A stretch of DNA of 64,000 nt from contig NZ_CP072333.1 in NCBI RefSeq assembly GCF_018127745.1, positions 62,001 to 126,000 on the forward strand, given 5' to 3'. This stretch comes from Porphyromonas sp. oral taxon 275. GTDB lineage: Bacteria; Bacteroidota; Bacteroidia; Bacteroidales; Porphyromonadaceae. How positions within the stretch are numbered: position 1 is the first letter of the stretch; every line of letters starts with the position of its first letter. Below, piece after piece: positions 56,597-64,000 of this stretch. The position numbers were made by a program, and so were the translations under genes. Under the pieces are notes generated by a model that was not told the DNA's origin, searched no databases, and saw only the letters and a list, made by a program, of their open reading frames with translations.

Positions 56597-56686
56597 GGGC
56601 ATGCGGCCGCAGGCCTCCGCCCCTCTAATCTCCGAAGAGGGCCTGGGCTAGGTCGCCCGCTCGGGAAGCCTTGTGCTTGGCTGTCG

Positions 56687-56768
56687 TGAGGGATAGCCCT
56701 CACGGTGCTGACGGGCGTCCCTCAGCTCCGCGACTGCCGTTCCTCAGCGCGCTGAGGGATATCGGTCA
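56687..56768. repeat. 82-bp four-unit palindrome array, copy V
   Basis: Cores start at 56687, 56709, 56731 and 56753 (TGAGGGATAGCCCTCA, TGACGGGCGTCCCTCA, CGACTGCCGTTCCTCA, TGAGGGATATCGGTCA) with spacers CGGTGC, GCTCCG and GCGCGC. Closest to copy IV, including sequence just to its left. Confidence 0.9.
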
Positions 56769-56792
56769 GCAGCACGCTTGCTTCGCCCCCCG

Positions 56793-56947
56793 CTCAGGCT
56801 TAAGCAGCACGCTGCGCCGCCGTGTCCCGCAGCCTACGGCTGGGCTTCCGAGGGGGGGGGGATGTGCGGAGCTTTGCTGTGTCCCGCCTTTTACTTAGCT
56901 TCGCCCTCAGAATCCCTTGGGAAGGACCCTCGGGAACTTAGTAACTA
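56793..56947. repeat. Duplicated upstream block, copy 2
   Basis: Matches 54095-54247 over its length with scattered changes, and again lies just upstream of a gene (start codon 56969). It directly follows array copy V, whereas copy 1 is 178 bp from array IV. Confidence 0.75.
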
Positions 56948-56968
56948 CCTAGCGAGCAGCCCCTGGCA

Positions 56969-57493
56969 ATGAACCCTCTGCTGTCCCTCTGGATGAATGT
57001 CTACTATCAATCCTTGCGCTTGCATGCAAAGCTGCAGGGTGCTCCAATAGTTCCCTATGAACTGAGCTACCTCTGGTATAGGCTGTGTCCAGCGCATAGA
57101 CGGATGAGCTATGATGCCTTCATGTACGAGCGGCAGGACTTGATGAACTGCTTCGTTATGTACCTAGCTAAGAGGGGTAGTTCTCGTATCTCTGGACTCT
57201 GCTCTATCCTACTGGTCTTAGCCTTTACAAATATCCTTCAGTGGCTCTTGGGGGTAAACCTATGGCTCTACTTGGGTAAGTCGTGGCAGGCGGTCATTGC
57301 CTTCCCTTTGACGATTGTTGGCCTCTCCATACTCTTCGATCACTATGTCGTCCGATACAAAGGACGCTACATTCCCTACTTTGAGCACTATGCCCAGGAG
57401 CCCCCTGCAAAGCAGTGCCAGCGCCGCTGGGTGGCTATCCTGCTTATGATCCTTATCCTCCTTGGAGCCTTTCCCATGATCGCTCTCCTCTAG
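56969..57493 (+). CDS. Small membrane protein of unknown function
   Basis: A 174-aa protein with three hydrophobic segments: ISGLCSILLVLAFTNILQWL (about residues 73-92), SWQAVIAFPLTIVGLSILF, and the C-terminal WVAILLMILILLGAFPMIALL. The N-terminal 70 residues are soluble and rich in Tyr and Arg. No family is recognised. Its composition is more AT-rich than the neighbours, which suggests recent acquisition, while its upstream region is a copy of that of 54264. Confidence 0.65.
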   Translation: MNPLLSLWMNVYYQSLRLHAKLQGAPIVPYELSYLWYRLCPAHRRMSYDAFMYERQDLMNCFVMYLAKRGSSRISGLCSILLVLAFTNILQWLLGVNLWLYLGKSWQAVIAFPLTIVGLSILFDHYVVRYKGRYIPYFEHYAQEPPAKQCQRRWVAILLMILILLGAFPMIALL

Positions 57494-57638
57494 TGTCAAG
57501 CCTTGATGGAAGCACTGTCGGGGCCCTTTTCTCTAGTTATCCATCCGCATACGTCTTGCCCGAGCTAAAGGCCCAGCATGGTCGCACGAGGAGCATGACG
57601 AGTACCCTTATAGCCCCTCATCGGGGCACCAAGCTAGT

Positions 57639-58112
57639 ATGATGAATCGAACGAATATCCTCTGGGGCACGCTCCTCGCCTGCTCCCTCCTCTGCCTCGG
57701 GATGAAGCCCCAGCCCGTGGAGCCCCAAGGGGCACGGCCTCAGGCTGGGGTGAGCAAAGTGCAGCAGCGGTCGTGGGAGCGGCGTACCTTCCTCCGTGTC
57801 AAGCGGGACCGCCAGGGGCGCTACTCCTTCCGTAAGTACGGTACGATGGTCCCGAGCTATCGGATCGACGGTAAGAGCTTCGTCTACACGCGAGGGAAGG
57901 AGGTCGAGTCCTTCCTCATCCGCAGCAGTGAGGACCGCGGGGCGAACCGTATCTTCTCGCTCTACTACGAGCGTGACCCCGAGGGGGTGAACTTGTACTG
58001 CTTCGTCCCCTTGGATAGCCTCGGGATGCTGTGGGAAATAGATGGTCAGCGCTTTGTCGACAGCGTCTACCTCGATCGGCTCCTAGCCCAGCCCGACACG
58101 GTGAAGAAGTAG
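57639..58112 (+). CDS. Exported protein with one copy of the beta-rich domain
   Basis: A 157-aa single-domain relative of 55646-56596. The signal peptide RTNILWGTLLACSLLCLGM is almost the same, and the single domain repeats the pattern GRYSFRKYG, then YRIDGKSFVYT, then the closing PLDSLGMLWEIDGQRFVDSVYLDRL. Function unknown. The start ATG 57639 is followed by a second ATG; either is possible. It is separated from its relative by the membrane protein gene, so the duplicates are interleaved. Confidence 0.75.
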   Translation: MMNRTNILWGTLLACSLLCLGMKPQPVEPQGARPQAGVSKVQQRSWERRTFLRVKRDRQGRYSFRKYGTMVPSYRIDGKSFVYTRGKEVESFLIRSSEDRGANRIFSLYYERDPEGVNLYCFVPLDSLGMLWEIDGQRFVDSVYLDRLLAQPDTVKK

Positions 58113-58217
58113 CCCTCGATCTGGATGCTGGAGCGCCCCTCACTGGCGGCTACGGGGCGCTAGCGCTCCTTTGCACCCCCGCTCCCTTAGCGCGCCCAGC
58201 GCCCCAGCGCCCTTACG

Positions 58218-58268
58218 AGCGTCCTGCTCCCCCACTGCGACAGCACGGGGCGGCAGGACGCTTGCTTT
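58218..58268 (+). terminator. Terminator hairpin
   Basis: A 10-bp stem (AGCGTCCTGC with GCAGGACGCT) with a 25-nt loop is followed by TGCTTTGTTT. It lies about 105 bp after the stop at 58112. Confidence 0.7.
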
Positions 58269-58337
58269 GTTTGGGCTAAGCCCCTAGCTCATGCGGCGAA
58301 GTGCTCGCAGCCTGCCGAGTGCCTTGCCCGAGCTTCG

Positions 58338-58419
58338 TGACTGATAGCCCTAACGGCGCTGACTGCCGGCCCTCAGCTCCGTCACTGGCGTCCCTCGGTG
58401 TGCTGAGGGGTATCAGTTA
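58338..58419. repeat. 82-bp four-unit palindrome array, copy VI
   Basis: The most diverged copy. Cores start at 58338, 58360, 58382 and 58404 (TGACTGATAGCCCTAA, TGACTGCCGGCCCTCA, TCACTGGCGTCCCTCG, TGAGGGGTATCAGTTA) with spacers CGGCGC, GCTCCG and GTGTGC. Register and length are still exact. Confidence 0.82.
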
Positions 58420-58516
58420 GCGCCCCTCTTCCGATTACGAGCGCTACTGACATCAGGCAGCTGCTCCCCTGATGGAGGCGGCGGAGCGCGGTCTTGGCGG
58501 TATGGGGGATTTGCGC

Positions 58517-58524
58517 TATCTTTG
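58517..58524 (+). promoter_or_regulatory. Promoter element of the SRP RNA / tRNA-Thr unit
   Basis: TATCTTTG lies directly before the SRP RNA and matches TAnnTTTG. Confidence 0.75.
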
Positions 58525-58525
58525 C

Positions 58526-58627
58526 GGTGGGTAAGTCCTATACGACCAGCTCCCTTTGACTCCCCCAGGGCTTGATCGCAGCAAGGGTATTAGGTCGTAG
58601 CGGTGCGATATAGGGTGCTTACCCACC
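58526..58627 (+). ncRNA. ffs: Signal recognition particle 4.5S RNA (small bacterial SRP RNA)
   Basis: A 102-nt hairpin RNA. The ends pair as GGTGGGTAAG (58526-58535) with CTTACCCACC (58618-58627), followed inwards by TCCTATA with TATAGGG and CGACC with GGTCG. The apical part carries CAGG (58566-58569) and AGCAAGG (58580-58586), the two sides of the conserved symmetric loop bound by Ffh. Size, rod shape and loop identify it as the small SRP RNA that targets membrane and secreted proteins co-translationally. It lies directly after a promoter and one base before tRNA-Thr. Confidence 0.82.
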
Positions 58628-58628
58628 T

Positions 58629-58705
58629 GCCTCTTTAGCTCAGCTGGCCAGAGCACGTGATTTGTAATCTCGGGGTCGTTGGTTCGAATCCGACAAGAGG
58701 CTCCA
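58629..58705 (+). tRNA. tRNA-Thr (anticodon TGT), CCA encoded
   Basis: Acceptor stem GCCTCTT pairs with AAGAGGC; the D arm is GCTC...GAGC, the anticodon loop TTTGTAA has TGT at 58663-58665, and the T arm is GTTGG TTCGAAT CCGAC. The discriminator is T and the CCA end is encoded. The anticodon stem contains one T-T mismatch. It follows the SRP RNA immediately, so both are probably processed from one transcript. Confidence 0.95.
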
Positions 58706-58813
58706 CCAGACGCAGCGCTATCGATCCCCGAGGTCGGTAGCGCTGCGTCCTTTAGGGCACTTGGGCTAGTGGGGGACGAACTTATCTCCCTGGCCCTTAG
58801 TTATACGAGCATT

Positions 58814-59152
58814 ATGGTACTCTACAATACGACCTTCGTCATGGCGCCCTCCACGGTGGGCGAGTTCATCGAGTTTATGCGTACGCACTACCTGCCCGTG
58901 CTGGAGCGCGCGGGGGGGGTGGAGGGGCTGCGCCTGCACCGCGTCCTCAGTGAGGACGGCGATGTGGATAGTGAGAGCTATGCCCTGCACTTCTACGTGC
59001 CGAGCGGCTACCACCTCCAGGAGCTGCTCTCGGATCATGGCTTGGGGCTAGCGCAGCGCCTGGTGGATACCTTCGGCGAGCGTGTCCTGGGCTTCAGCAC
59101 CATCCTTGAGGAGGTCTCCCTCGAGCTGACCACTTCGCCTCTAGTGCACTGA
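58814..59152 (+). CDS. DUF4286 family protein
   Basis: A 112-aa cytoplasmic protein beginning [30 protein letters not shown], with the ferredoxin-like alpha/beta layout and the 'Y-N-T-T/V-x-V' first strand of DUF4286. It contains [46 protein letters not shown]. Function unknown. The start at 58814 is preferred since longer in-frame extension runs into the tRNA. Its stop overlaps the ruvC start by one base (TGATG), so the two are coupled, as is common in Bacteroidota. Confidence 0.82.
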   Translation: MVLYNTTFVMAPSTVGEFIEFMRTHYLPVLERAGGVEGLRLHRVLSEDGDVDSESYALHFYVPSGYHLQELLSDHGLGLAQRLVDTFGERVLGFSTILEEVSLELTTSPLVH

Positions 59153-59724
59153 TGCCCCAGCACGAACGCATCATCATGGGCATTGACCCAGGTACCATCG
59201 TGATGGGCTACGGCCTGATCGTGGTGCGTGGGCAGGAGGCGCGGCTGCTGGCCATGGGCGTCATCAAGCTCGACAAGTACGAGGATCACTACCTGCGTCT
59301 CAAGCGGATCTACGACCGTGTGCTCTCGCTCGTGGATGAGTTCCACCCCGATGAGCTCGCCATCGAAGCCCCCTTCTTCGGGAAGAACGTGCAGAGTATG
59401 CTCAAGCTCGGCCGTGCGCAGGGCGTAGCTATGGCCGCGGCGCTGGCGCGTGACCTCCCGATCACCGAGTACGTCCCGATGCGTATCAAGCAGGCCATCA
59501 CGGGCCGCGGTGCGGCCTCCAAGGAGCAGGTGGCCGGCATGCTGCAGCGCTACCTCAAGATCCCCCAGGCCGATATGCCGCGCGAGCTTGATGCCACGGA
59601 CGGCCTCGCGGCTGCCCTTTGCCATCACTTCCTCACCTCCTCGCCGCTGCAGCGCGCCTCGGCGGGTGCGGCCAAGAACTGGGCGGACTTCGTCAAGCAG
59701 AACCCTGAGCGCGTCAAGCGCTAA
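59152..59724 (+). CDS. ruvC: Crossover junction endodeoxyribonuclease RuvC
   Basis: Resolves Holliday junctions with RuvAB. The 190-aa protein has the RNase H-like catalytic acidic residues in order: Asp12 in [14 protein letters not shown], Glu72 in [19 protein letters not shown], and Asp147/Asp150 in [15 protein letters not shown]. The [10 protein letters not shown] segment that contacts DNA is present. The length is normal. It is translationally coupled to the DUF4286 gene and ends at a strong terminator. Confidence 0.96.
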   Translation: MPQHERIIMGIDPGTIVMGYGLIVVRGQEARLLAMGVIKLDKYEDHYLRLKRIYDRVLSLVDEFHPDELAIEAPFFGKNVQSMLKLGRAQGVAMAAALARDLPITEYVPMRIKQAITGRGAASKEQVAGMLQRYLKIPQADMPRELDATDGLAAALCHHFLTSSPLQRASAGAAKNWADFVKQNPERVKR

Positions 59725-59734
59725 GCGATACGAC

Positions 59735-59788
59735 AAGCGCCCTGCTCCCTAAGCCACGACGGCCCTCGGGAGCAGGGCGCTTGCTTTA
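59735..59788 (+). terminator. Rho-independent terminator of ruvC
   Basis: A 15-bp stem (AAGCGCCCTGCTCCC with GGGAGCAGGGCGCTT) is followed by GCTTTATT. Confidence 0.85.
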
Positions 59789-59919
59789 TTGGGGCTAGGG
59801 GAAGCGTGCTGCCTGCAGCCTGCTAGAGGAGGGCGAAGGGGAGGCGAAGGAGCTCCGCCTCATTCCCCGAGGCGCAGCTTAAGGCGCGGCGCTGCGGCGA
59901 CGGCCTTAGCCGAGCGCGC

Positions 59920-60001
59920 TGAGGGCTATCCCTCACTCGGCTGATGGCTATCCCTCACGGCGCTGACTGCCGTCCCTCAGCCGCCTGACTGATATCCCTC
60001 A
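59920..60001. repeat. 82-bp four-unit palindrome array, copy VII
   Basis: Cores start at 59920, 59942, 59964 and 59986 (TGAGGGCTATCCCTCA, TGATGGCTATCCCTCA, TGACTGCCGTCCCTCA, TGACTGATATCCCTCA) with spacers CTCGGC, CGGCGC and GCCGCC. All four right half-sites are identical while the left half-sites vary. Confidence 0.92.
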
Positions 60002-60189
60002 GAGTCTTCGCCCCTTGTCCCTCGCGCTCCCTACCCCTATGCTGCGCGCTCCCTGCTGGCTTGTTCGGGGCTGCACGCTTGCCCCTCGACCCTGCATTCG
60101 GAGGCAAGGTGGGGAAGGGCGGAGGCGAGGCGGGACTTGCCTTTTGAGTAGGGGAGGGCAGGGCGTTTGATGCCTCGCGGGCTATTTCG

Positions 60190-60197
60190 TATCTTTG
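60190..60197 (+). promoter_or_regulatory. Promoter element of the DUF4105 gene
   Basis: TATCTTTG lies 26 bp before ATG 60223 and only 8 bp before GTG 60205, so ATG 60223 is the better start. Confidence 0.7.
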
Positions 60198-60222
60198 TCA
60201 TAGCGTGAAAGATCTAGAAGCT

Positions 60223-61578
60223 ATGCATCGATTATACAAGGGGCGCGCCGAGGGGCGCGGCTTGGGCTACCAGCGCGTACTGCTGCAGGTGGCCCTATCG
60301 CTGTATCTAGTGCTCAGCCTGCTGCTCCCTGCCTCGGCTCAGAGCCTAGGGACCAGCAGCACGCAGGGACTGCCCGCGCAGCTGAGCTCAGAGGCTCAGG
60401 TGAGCTTCCTAGCCGCCGCACCGAGTGCCGAGGCCTCCTATACGCTCTACGGCCATGCTGGCCTGCGCGTGCTGGACGCCGTGCAGGGGCTGGATGTGAC
60501 CTTCAACTACGGGATCTTCAACTTCGACGACGACTTCACCATCCGCTTTACCCAGGGTAAGACGGACTACCTCGTCGTCCCCATGCCCACCGAGGCCTAT
60601 CTAGCGGAATACCTCAGCCGCGGCGCCGTGCGCGAGGTGACACTCCTCACCGATAGCCTGCAGCGTGCCCAGCTGTGGGCGCGCCTTCTGGATAACATCC
60701 GTCCCGAGAACGCTACCTATCGCTACAATGCCTTCCGCAACAACTGCAGCACCCGCCCCATAGATCTCTATCTGGAGACGCTCCCCGGCTATGACCCGAA
60801 GCAGGGAGCCCCCTCCTTCTACTACGTCGATCCCGCCGATAGCGTGCCGCCCCGCAGCTGGCGCAGCGTGATCAACGAGCTGGAGGCCCCTTCGCCCTGG
60901 CTCGTCTTCGGCACGGACCTAGCGATGGGACGTGAGCTGGATGAGCTGATGACGCTGCGGGATCAGTTCTTCATCCCGCTGACGGCTGCCGAGCTGCTGA
61001 CCAAGCTCTTCGTCTGCTACCCTACGGCCGAGGGTCCGCGCAAGATCCGCCCCGTGCTCTCAGCCCGCTGGCTGGAGGCGCCCGAGGGGGTGACTCCGCC
61101 GCCTGCGCCCGCCGAGGACTCCTTCTGGTCGGAGCTCCTAGCACCGCTGCCCGTCTTCAGTCTTCTGCTCATCGCCTCGCTGGGGCACTTCATCCTACGC
61201 TTTCAGCGTCGTCGTCTCCCTGGGATCACGGAGGGGCTGATCTTCCTCCTAGCAGGCCTTGCGGGTACGCTCCTTTGCTTCATCGTCTTCGTCTCGGAGC
61301 ATCCGATGACCTCCCCCAATGTGGCGGTACTGGCGCTGAATCCCCTTTATCTTGCCTCTTTCGTCCTGCAGCTAGGCGGGGGGCGCTGGATGTGGCTGCG
61401 GCGCATGATCTATCGCGCGGAGCTTGTCCTGCTCCTGCTCTGCCCGCTGCTGGCCTACCTCACGGGGCAGACGCTCCACCCCGCTATGTACCTCCTCATC
61501 GCGGCCCTCGCGCTGTGGATCCTGGCGCGCCTGCTGTACCTCATGCCTCGCCCACGCCTCGAGGTGGACCCTAGATAA
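60223..61578 (+). CDS. DUF4105 domain membrane protein
   Basis: A 451-aa protein with a signal peptide or first helix (VLLQVALSLYLVLSLLLPASA), a periplasmic DUF4105 domain, and about five C-terminal membrane helices (from about residue 305). The DUF4105 region shows the papain-like NlpC/P60-related pattern: YTLYGHAGLRVLD with a conserved His, FNYGIFNFDDDFTIRFTQGKTDYLV, and YNAFRNNCSTRPIDLYL with the conserved Asn-Cys. A lipid- or peptidoglycan-related hydrolase activity is possible, but not established for this family. The start follows from the promoter at 60190-60197. The next gene begins 3 bp after the stop. Confidence 0.85.
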   Translation: MHRLYKGRAEGRGLGYQRVLLQVALSLYLVLSLLLPASAQSLGTSSTQGLPAQLSSEAQVSFLAAAPSAEASYTLYGHAGLRVLDAVQGLDVTFNYGIFNFDDDFTIRFTQGKTDYLVVPMPTEAYLAEYLSRGAVREVTLLTDSLQRAQLWARLLDNIRPENATYRYNAFRNNCSTRPIDLYLETLPGYDPKQGAPSFYYVDPADSVPPRSWRSVINELEAPSPWLVFGTDLAMGRELDELMTLRDQFFIPLTAAELLTKLFVCYPTAEGPRKIRPVLSARWLEAPEGVTPPPAPAEDSFWSELLAPLPVFSLLLIASLGHFILRFQRRRLPGITEGLIFLLAGLAGTLLCFIVFVSEHPMTSPNVAVLALNPLYLASFVLQLGGGRWMWLRRMIYRAELVLLLLCPLLAYLTGQTLHPAMYLLIAALALWILARLLYLMPRPRLEVDPR

Positions 61579-61581
61579 GTA

Positions 61582-63165
61582 ATGAGTAAGTTCCTCTCTC
61601 CCCTAGAGCAGCGCAGCATGCGCTACCTGATGACCTCGCTGCTGGCGCTCGTGGCCCTGCAGCAGGGACTGCGTGCCGAGGAGCTCCCTCGGCTCGTGGT
61701 CTACATCACGGTAGAGGATCTACGCACCGACTACCTCGAGCAGCTGCAGCCGCTGCTGGGCTCGGGCGGCCTGGGGCGCCTCATGCACGAGGGCAAGGTC
61801 TATCCCCGCCTCAGCTATCCGCTAGCGGAGCTCAATAGAGCCTCCGCCACCGCCACGCTCCATACGGGAGCCTACCCCGCCACGCACGGGGTGGAGCGCC
61901 CTGTCGTCTGGCTGCCGCACGCTGGCCGCGTGCAGGAGCTCTTCCACGACACCAATTATCAGGGGAACTACACACGCGACAGCTATTCGCCTAAGGCGCT
62001 CTTGGTGCAGACGCTGGGCGACCGCATGAAGGAGGCTTCGGGCGGCTCGAGCATCGTCTACAGCCTCTCCGCCGATGCCGCCACGGCCATCGCTGCGGGC
62101 GGCTGGACGGCCAATGGAGCCTACTGGCTGGATGGCCGCATGGCGGCCTGGTCCAGCAGCAGCTACTACGAGCGTATGCCCGCCACGCTGGAGGCCTACA
62201 ATCGCAGCAGCGACGGCCCCAATAAGCGCCTCGTCTCGGGACAACTCGCTTGGTCGCCCCTCAGCCGCTATACGAGCCCCGCAGAGAGCTGGTCGGACTG
62301 GGGGCGTAGCTTCACGCACCGCTATCCCAGCGGGGATGCCCAGGCCTTCAAGCGCAGTGCGCTGGCCAACGAAGAGGTCACGCGCCTGGCGCTCAAGCTC
62401 ATCGATCAGGGTGGCTATGCCGAGAGCAAGACCCCAGGTCTCCTAGCCCTCTCCTACAGCCTCGACGTAGCCCCCGAGGGGCAGACGAGCGAGCTGAGCA
62501 GCGAGGAGGTCGATGCCTACGTGCGCCTCGACCGAGATCTGGCGAGCATCGTCAGCGAGCTGGAGCGCAAGCTCGGCCGTGGGCGCTGCCTCATCGCCCT
62601 GACAGGTACAGGCTACAGTCACTACCGCAGGCCACGACCCAAGGCGCTGGAGGCGCATTCGGGGCGCTTCAGTGCCAAGAAGGGCGCGGCGCTGCTGAAC
62701 CTCTATCTCTCCGCCCTGCATGGTCAGGGCAGCTGGGTAGAGCGCTGCGCCGATGGCCGCCTCTACCTGAATAAGAAGCTCGCTGAGAGCCGCAAGCTCA
62801 GCCTCACCTCGCTGCAGGACGAGTCCGCTGCCTTCCTCGCCGAGATGGAGGGCGTAGGCTCGGCCGTCGCTGGCGCGCGCCTCATGCAGGGTGCTGCAGG
62901 CGAGCGGGCTCTAGCGCTTCGCCGTGCCGTCCACACCCGCTATCAGGCAGATGTCTACTGGAGTCTGCTGCCCGGCTGGGAGGTCGAGGAGAGCGCCGAC
63001 AGCCCCAATCTATGGCTGCAGGCCCTCAGTGTCGACACCCCCTGCATCCTCTGGGGAGCAGGGCTCACGCCTAAGACCTTCGACTATCCTATCCTCGCGG
63101 CGCCCGACGTCGTCAAGGCCATCGCCCGCGTCCTGAGGATACGCCCGCCCAACGCCGCCTACTAG
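61582..63165 (+). CDS. Exported alkaline-phosphatase-fold protein, catalytic status doubtful
   Basis: A 527-aa exported protein (signal peptide MRYLMTSLLALVALQQGLRA; ATG 61618 is an alternative start). It resembles Bacteroidota alkaline phosphatase/phosphodiesterase family proteins: VVYITVEDLRTDYLEQLQPLL, ATATLHTGAYPATHGVERPV with the nucleophile-region Thr, SPKALLVQTLGDRMKEASGG and ANGAYWLDGRMAAW. However the later metal-ligand motifs of active enzymes (D-x3-H and DHG) are not seen: the corresponding places read LLALSYSLDVAPEG and LIALTGTGYSHY. It may be a catalytically changed relative. It is co-transcribed with the DUF4105 gene (3-bp gap). Confidence 0.75.
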   Translation: MSKFLSPLEQRSMRYLMTSLLALVALQQGLRAEELPRLVVYITVEDLRTDYLEQLQPLLGSGGLGRLMHEGKVYPRLSYPLAELNRASATATLHTGAYPATHGVERPVVWLPHAGRVQELFHDTNYQGNYTRDSYSPKALLVQTLGDRMKEASGGSSIVYSLSADAATAIAAGGWTANGAYWLDGRMAAWSSSSYYERMPATLEAYNRSSDGPNKRLVSGQLAWSPLSRYTSPAESWSDWGRSFTHRYPSGDAQAFKRSALANEEVTRLALKLIDQGGYAESKTPGLLALSYSLDVAPEGQTSELSSEEVDAYVRLDRDLASIVSELERKLGRGRCLIALTGTGYSHYRRPRPKALEAHSGRFSAKKGAALLNLYLSALHGQGSWVERCADGRLYLNKKLAESRKLSLTSLQDESAAFLAEMEGVGSAVAGARLMQGAAGERALALRRAVHTRYQADVYWSLLPGWEVEESADSPNLWLQALSVDTPCILWGAGLTPKTFDYPILAAPDVVKAIARVLRIRPPNAAY

Positions 63166-63242
63166 CCGAGAGGCTCGTAGACCCTACTGCGCCCTCCTCG
63201 GAGTGCGCGCCGAGCCCCTCTGAGGCCTAGCCTAGGCCACGG

Positions 63243-63265
63243 GCTCCCCCTGTCTTTGGGGGAGC
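63243..63265 (+). terminator. Weak hairpin before secA
   Basis: GCTCCCCC and GGGGGAGC pair around a 7-nt loop that contains TTT. No T tract follows. It could end the preceding unit. Confidence 0.35.
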
Positions 63266-63303
63266 TTCCTCACCCTTTCCAAGCAACAAACACAAGATAC
63301 ATA

Positions 63304-64000
63304 ATGGGATTTACAGACTTTCTGTCGAAGCTCTTCGGCAACAAATCACAGCGTGACCTCAAGGAGATCACCCCTTGGGTGGAGCGCGTCAAAGTTATTT
63401 ACCCCGAGATCGACGCCCTCAGCCACGATGAGCTGCGTGCGCGCACGGCGGCCCTTCGCCAGCGCATCCAGGACTATGTCGCCGCCGAGCGTGCCGAGGT
63501 AGAGGCGCTCAAGGCCAGCGTCGAGGGCAAGGACCTCGATGCTCGTGAGGAGATCTGGGGCAAGGTAGACAAGCTCGAGAAGGAGATCCTCGACAAGCTG
63601 GAGCTCGTCCTCGACGAGATCCACCCCGAGGCCTTCGCCATCGTCAAGAGCACGGGGCGCCGCTTCGCGGAGGCTCCTGAGCTACGTGTAGCGGCTACGG
63701 ACTTCGACCGCGAGCTCAGCGTGACGCACGACTTCGTCCGTATTGAGGGCGACACGGCCGTCTATCAGAACCACTGGCTCGCTGGGGGCAACGAGATCAC
63801 CTGGGACATGGTGCACTACGATGTGCAGCTCTTCGGGGGGACGGTACTGCACCGTGGCAAGATCGCCGAGATGGCTACGGGTGAGGGTAAGACGCTGGTG
63901 GCGACGCTGCCTGTCTTCCTCAACGCCCTCACGGGGAACGGTGTGCACGTCGTCACCGTCAACGACTACCTCTCCAAGCGCGACTCGGAGTGGATGGGCC
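63304..64000 (+). CDS. secA: Preprotein translocase ATPase SecA (5' part, cut by window end)
   Basis: An open frame of 232 codons from ATG 63304 to the window end. It begins [20 protein letters not shown] and continues through the SecA nucleotide-binding domain with [22 protein letters not shown] (Walker A near residues 190-197) and [19 protein letters not shown]. An insertion between residues about 55 and 105 ([30 protein letters not shown]) is typical of Bacteroidota SecA, which is over 1000 aa. SecA powers export of proteins through SecYEG. The remainder lies outside the window. Confidence 0.96.
   Translation, partial: MGFTDFLSKLFGNKSQRDLKEITPWVERVKVIYPEIDALSHDELRARTAALRQRIQDYVAAERAEVEALKASVEGKDLDAREEIWGKVDKLEKEILDKLELVLDEIHPEAFAIVKSTGRRFAEAPELRVAATDFDRELSVTHDFVRIEGDTAVYQNHWLAGGNEITWDMVHYDVQLFGGTVLHRGKIAEMATGEGKTLVATLPVFLNALTGNGVHVVTVNDYLSKRDSEWMG

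Overview
The window is a 64 kb piece of a GC-rich (about 60% by eye) member of the Bacteroidota, most likely Bacteroidales and close to Porphyromonas. The evidence is the recurring promoter element TAnnTTTG (most often TATCTTTG) in front of transcription units, the lack of strong Shine-Dalgarno sequences, Bacteroidota-restricted families (DUF4270, DUF4834, DUF4286, short glycogen-synthase-like protein) and typical gene pairings. Species cannot be named from the sequence.

Layout. 1-7.8 kb: end of an unknown gene, then xseB-ispD-recG, typA, a dicarboxylate/amino-acid symporter and a HAD phosphatase. 7.8-17.3 kb, mostly minus strand: quinol nitric oxide reductase, a secreted GH2 beta-mannosidase, an FAD dehydrogenase with dedA, and glnS. 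17.8-23.8 kb: coiled-coil protein-zapA-rny, then sufBCD. 24.4-33.7 kb: psd-pssA-DUF4834, a short glycogen-synthase-like gene with a DUF4270 lipoprotein, a nucleoside symporter, and two glycosyltransferases flanking an acyltransferase; the last two genes are visibly AT-richer. 34-38.7 kb: a divergent thioredoxin-fold protein and RclA-like flavoprotein, a secreted coiled-coil protein and a propeller-like gene split by an in-frame stop. 38.8-52.7 kb: a cobalamin riboswitch followed by an eight-gene corrinoid operon (btuF, btuC, btuD, cobN-like, chlI-like, chlD-like, cbiZ, btuB-like). 52.7-58.1 kb: repeat-rich accessory region with small families of secreted proteins in tandem or interleaved copies. 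58.5-64 kb: 4.5S (SRP) RNA, tRNA-Thr(TGT), DUF4286-ruvC, DUF4105, an alkaline-phosphatase-fold protein and the start of secA.

The most unusual signal is in the gaps between genes. Seven gaps (346-427, 17501-17582, 23958-24039, 53835-53916, 56687-56768, 58338-58419, 59920-60001) each hold an element of exactly 82 bp made of four 16-bp palindromic cores (consensus TGAGGGATATCCCTCA) separated by three GC-rich 6-bp spacers, a strict 22-bp register. Two further gaps (12934-13191 and 36294-36397) hold arrays with the same 16+6 architecture and 22-bp register but mainly AT-rich cores (AAAGTAATATAAGAAT type). All nine lie between transcription units. I know of no described element with this architecture.

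Gene-free stretches over 300 bp: 170-616 (array, promoter), 12870-13370 (12-unit array, terminator), 17306-17758 (promoter, array), 23845-24331 (array, 23-bp tandem repeats), 36189-36617 (5-unit array), 38682-39250 (promoter, riboswitch), 52716-54263 (two large foldback repeats, array, duplicated block), 56597-56968 (array, duplicated block), 58113-58525 (terminator, array), 59783-60189 (array). Outside those elements I see nothing recognisable in them.
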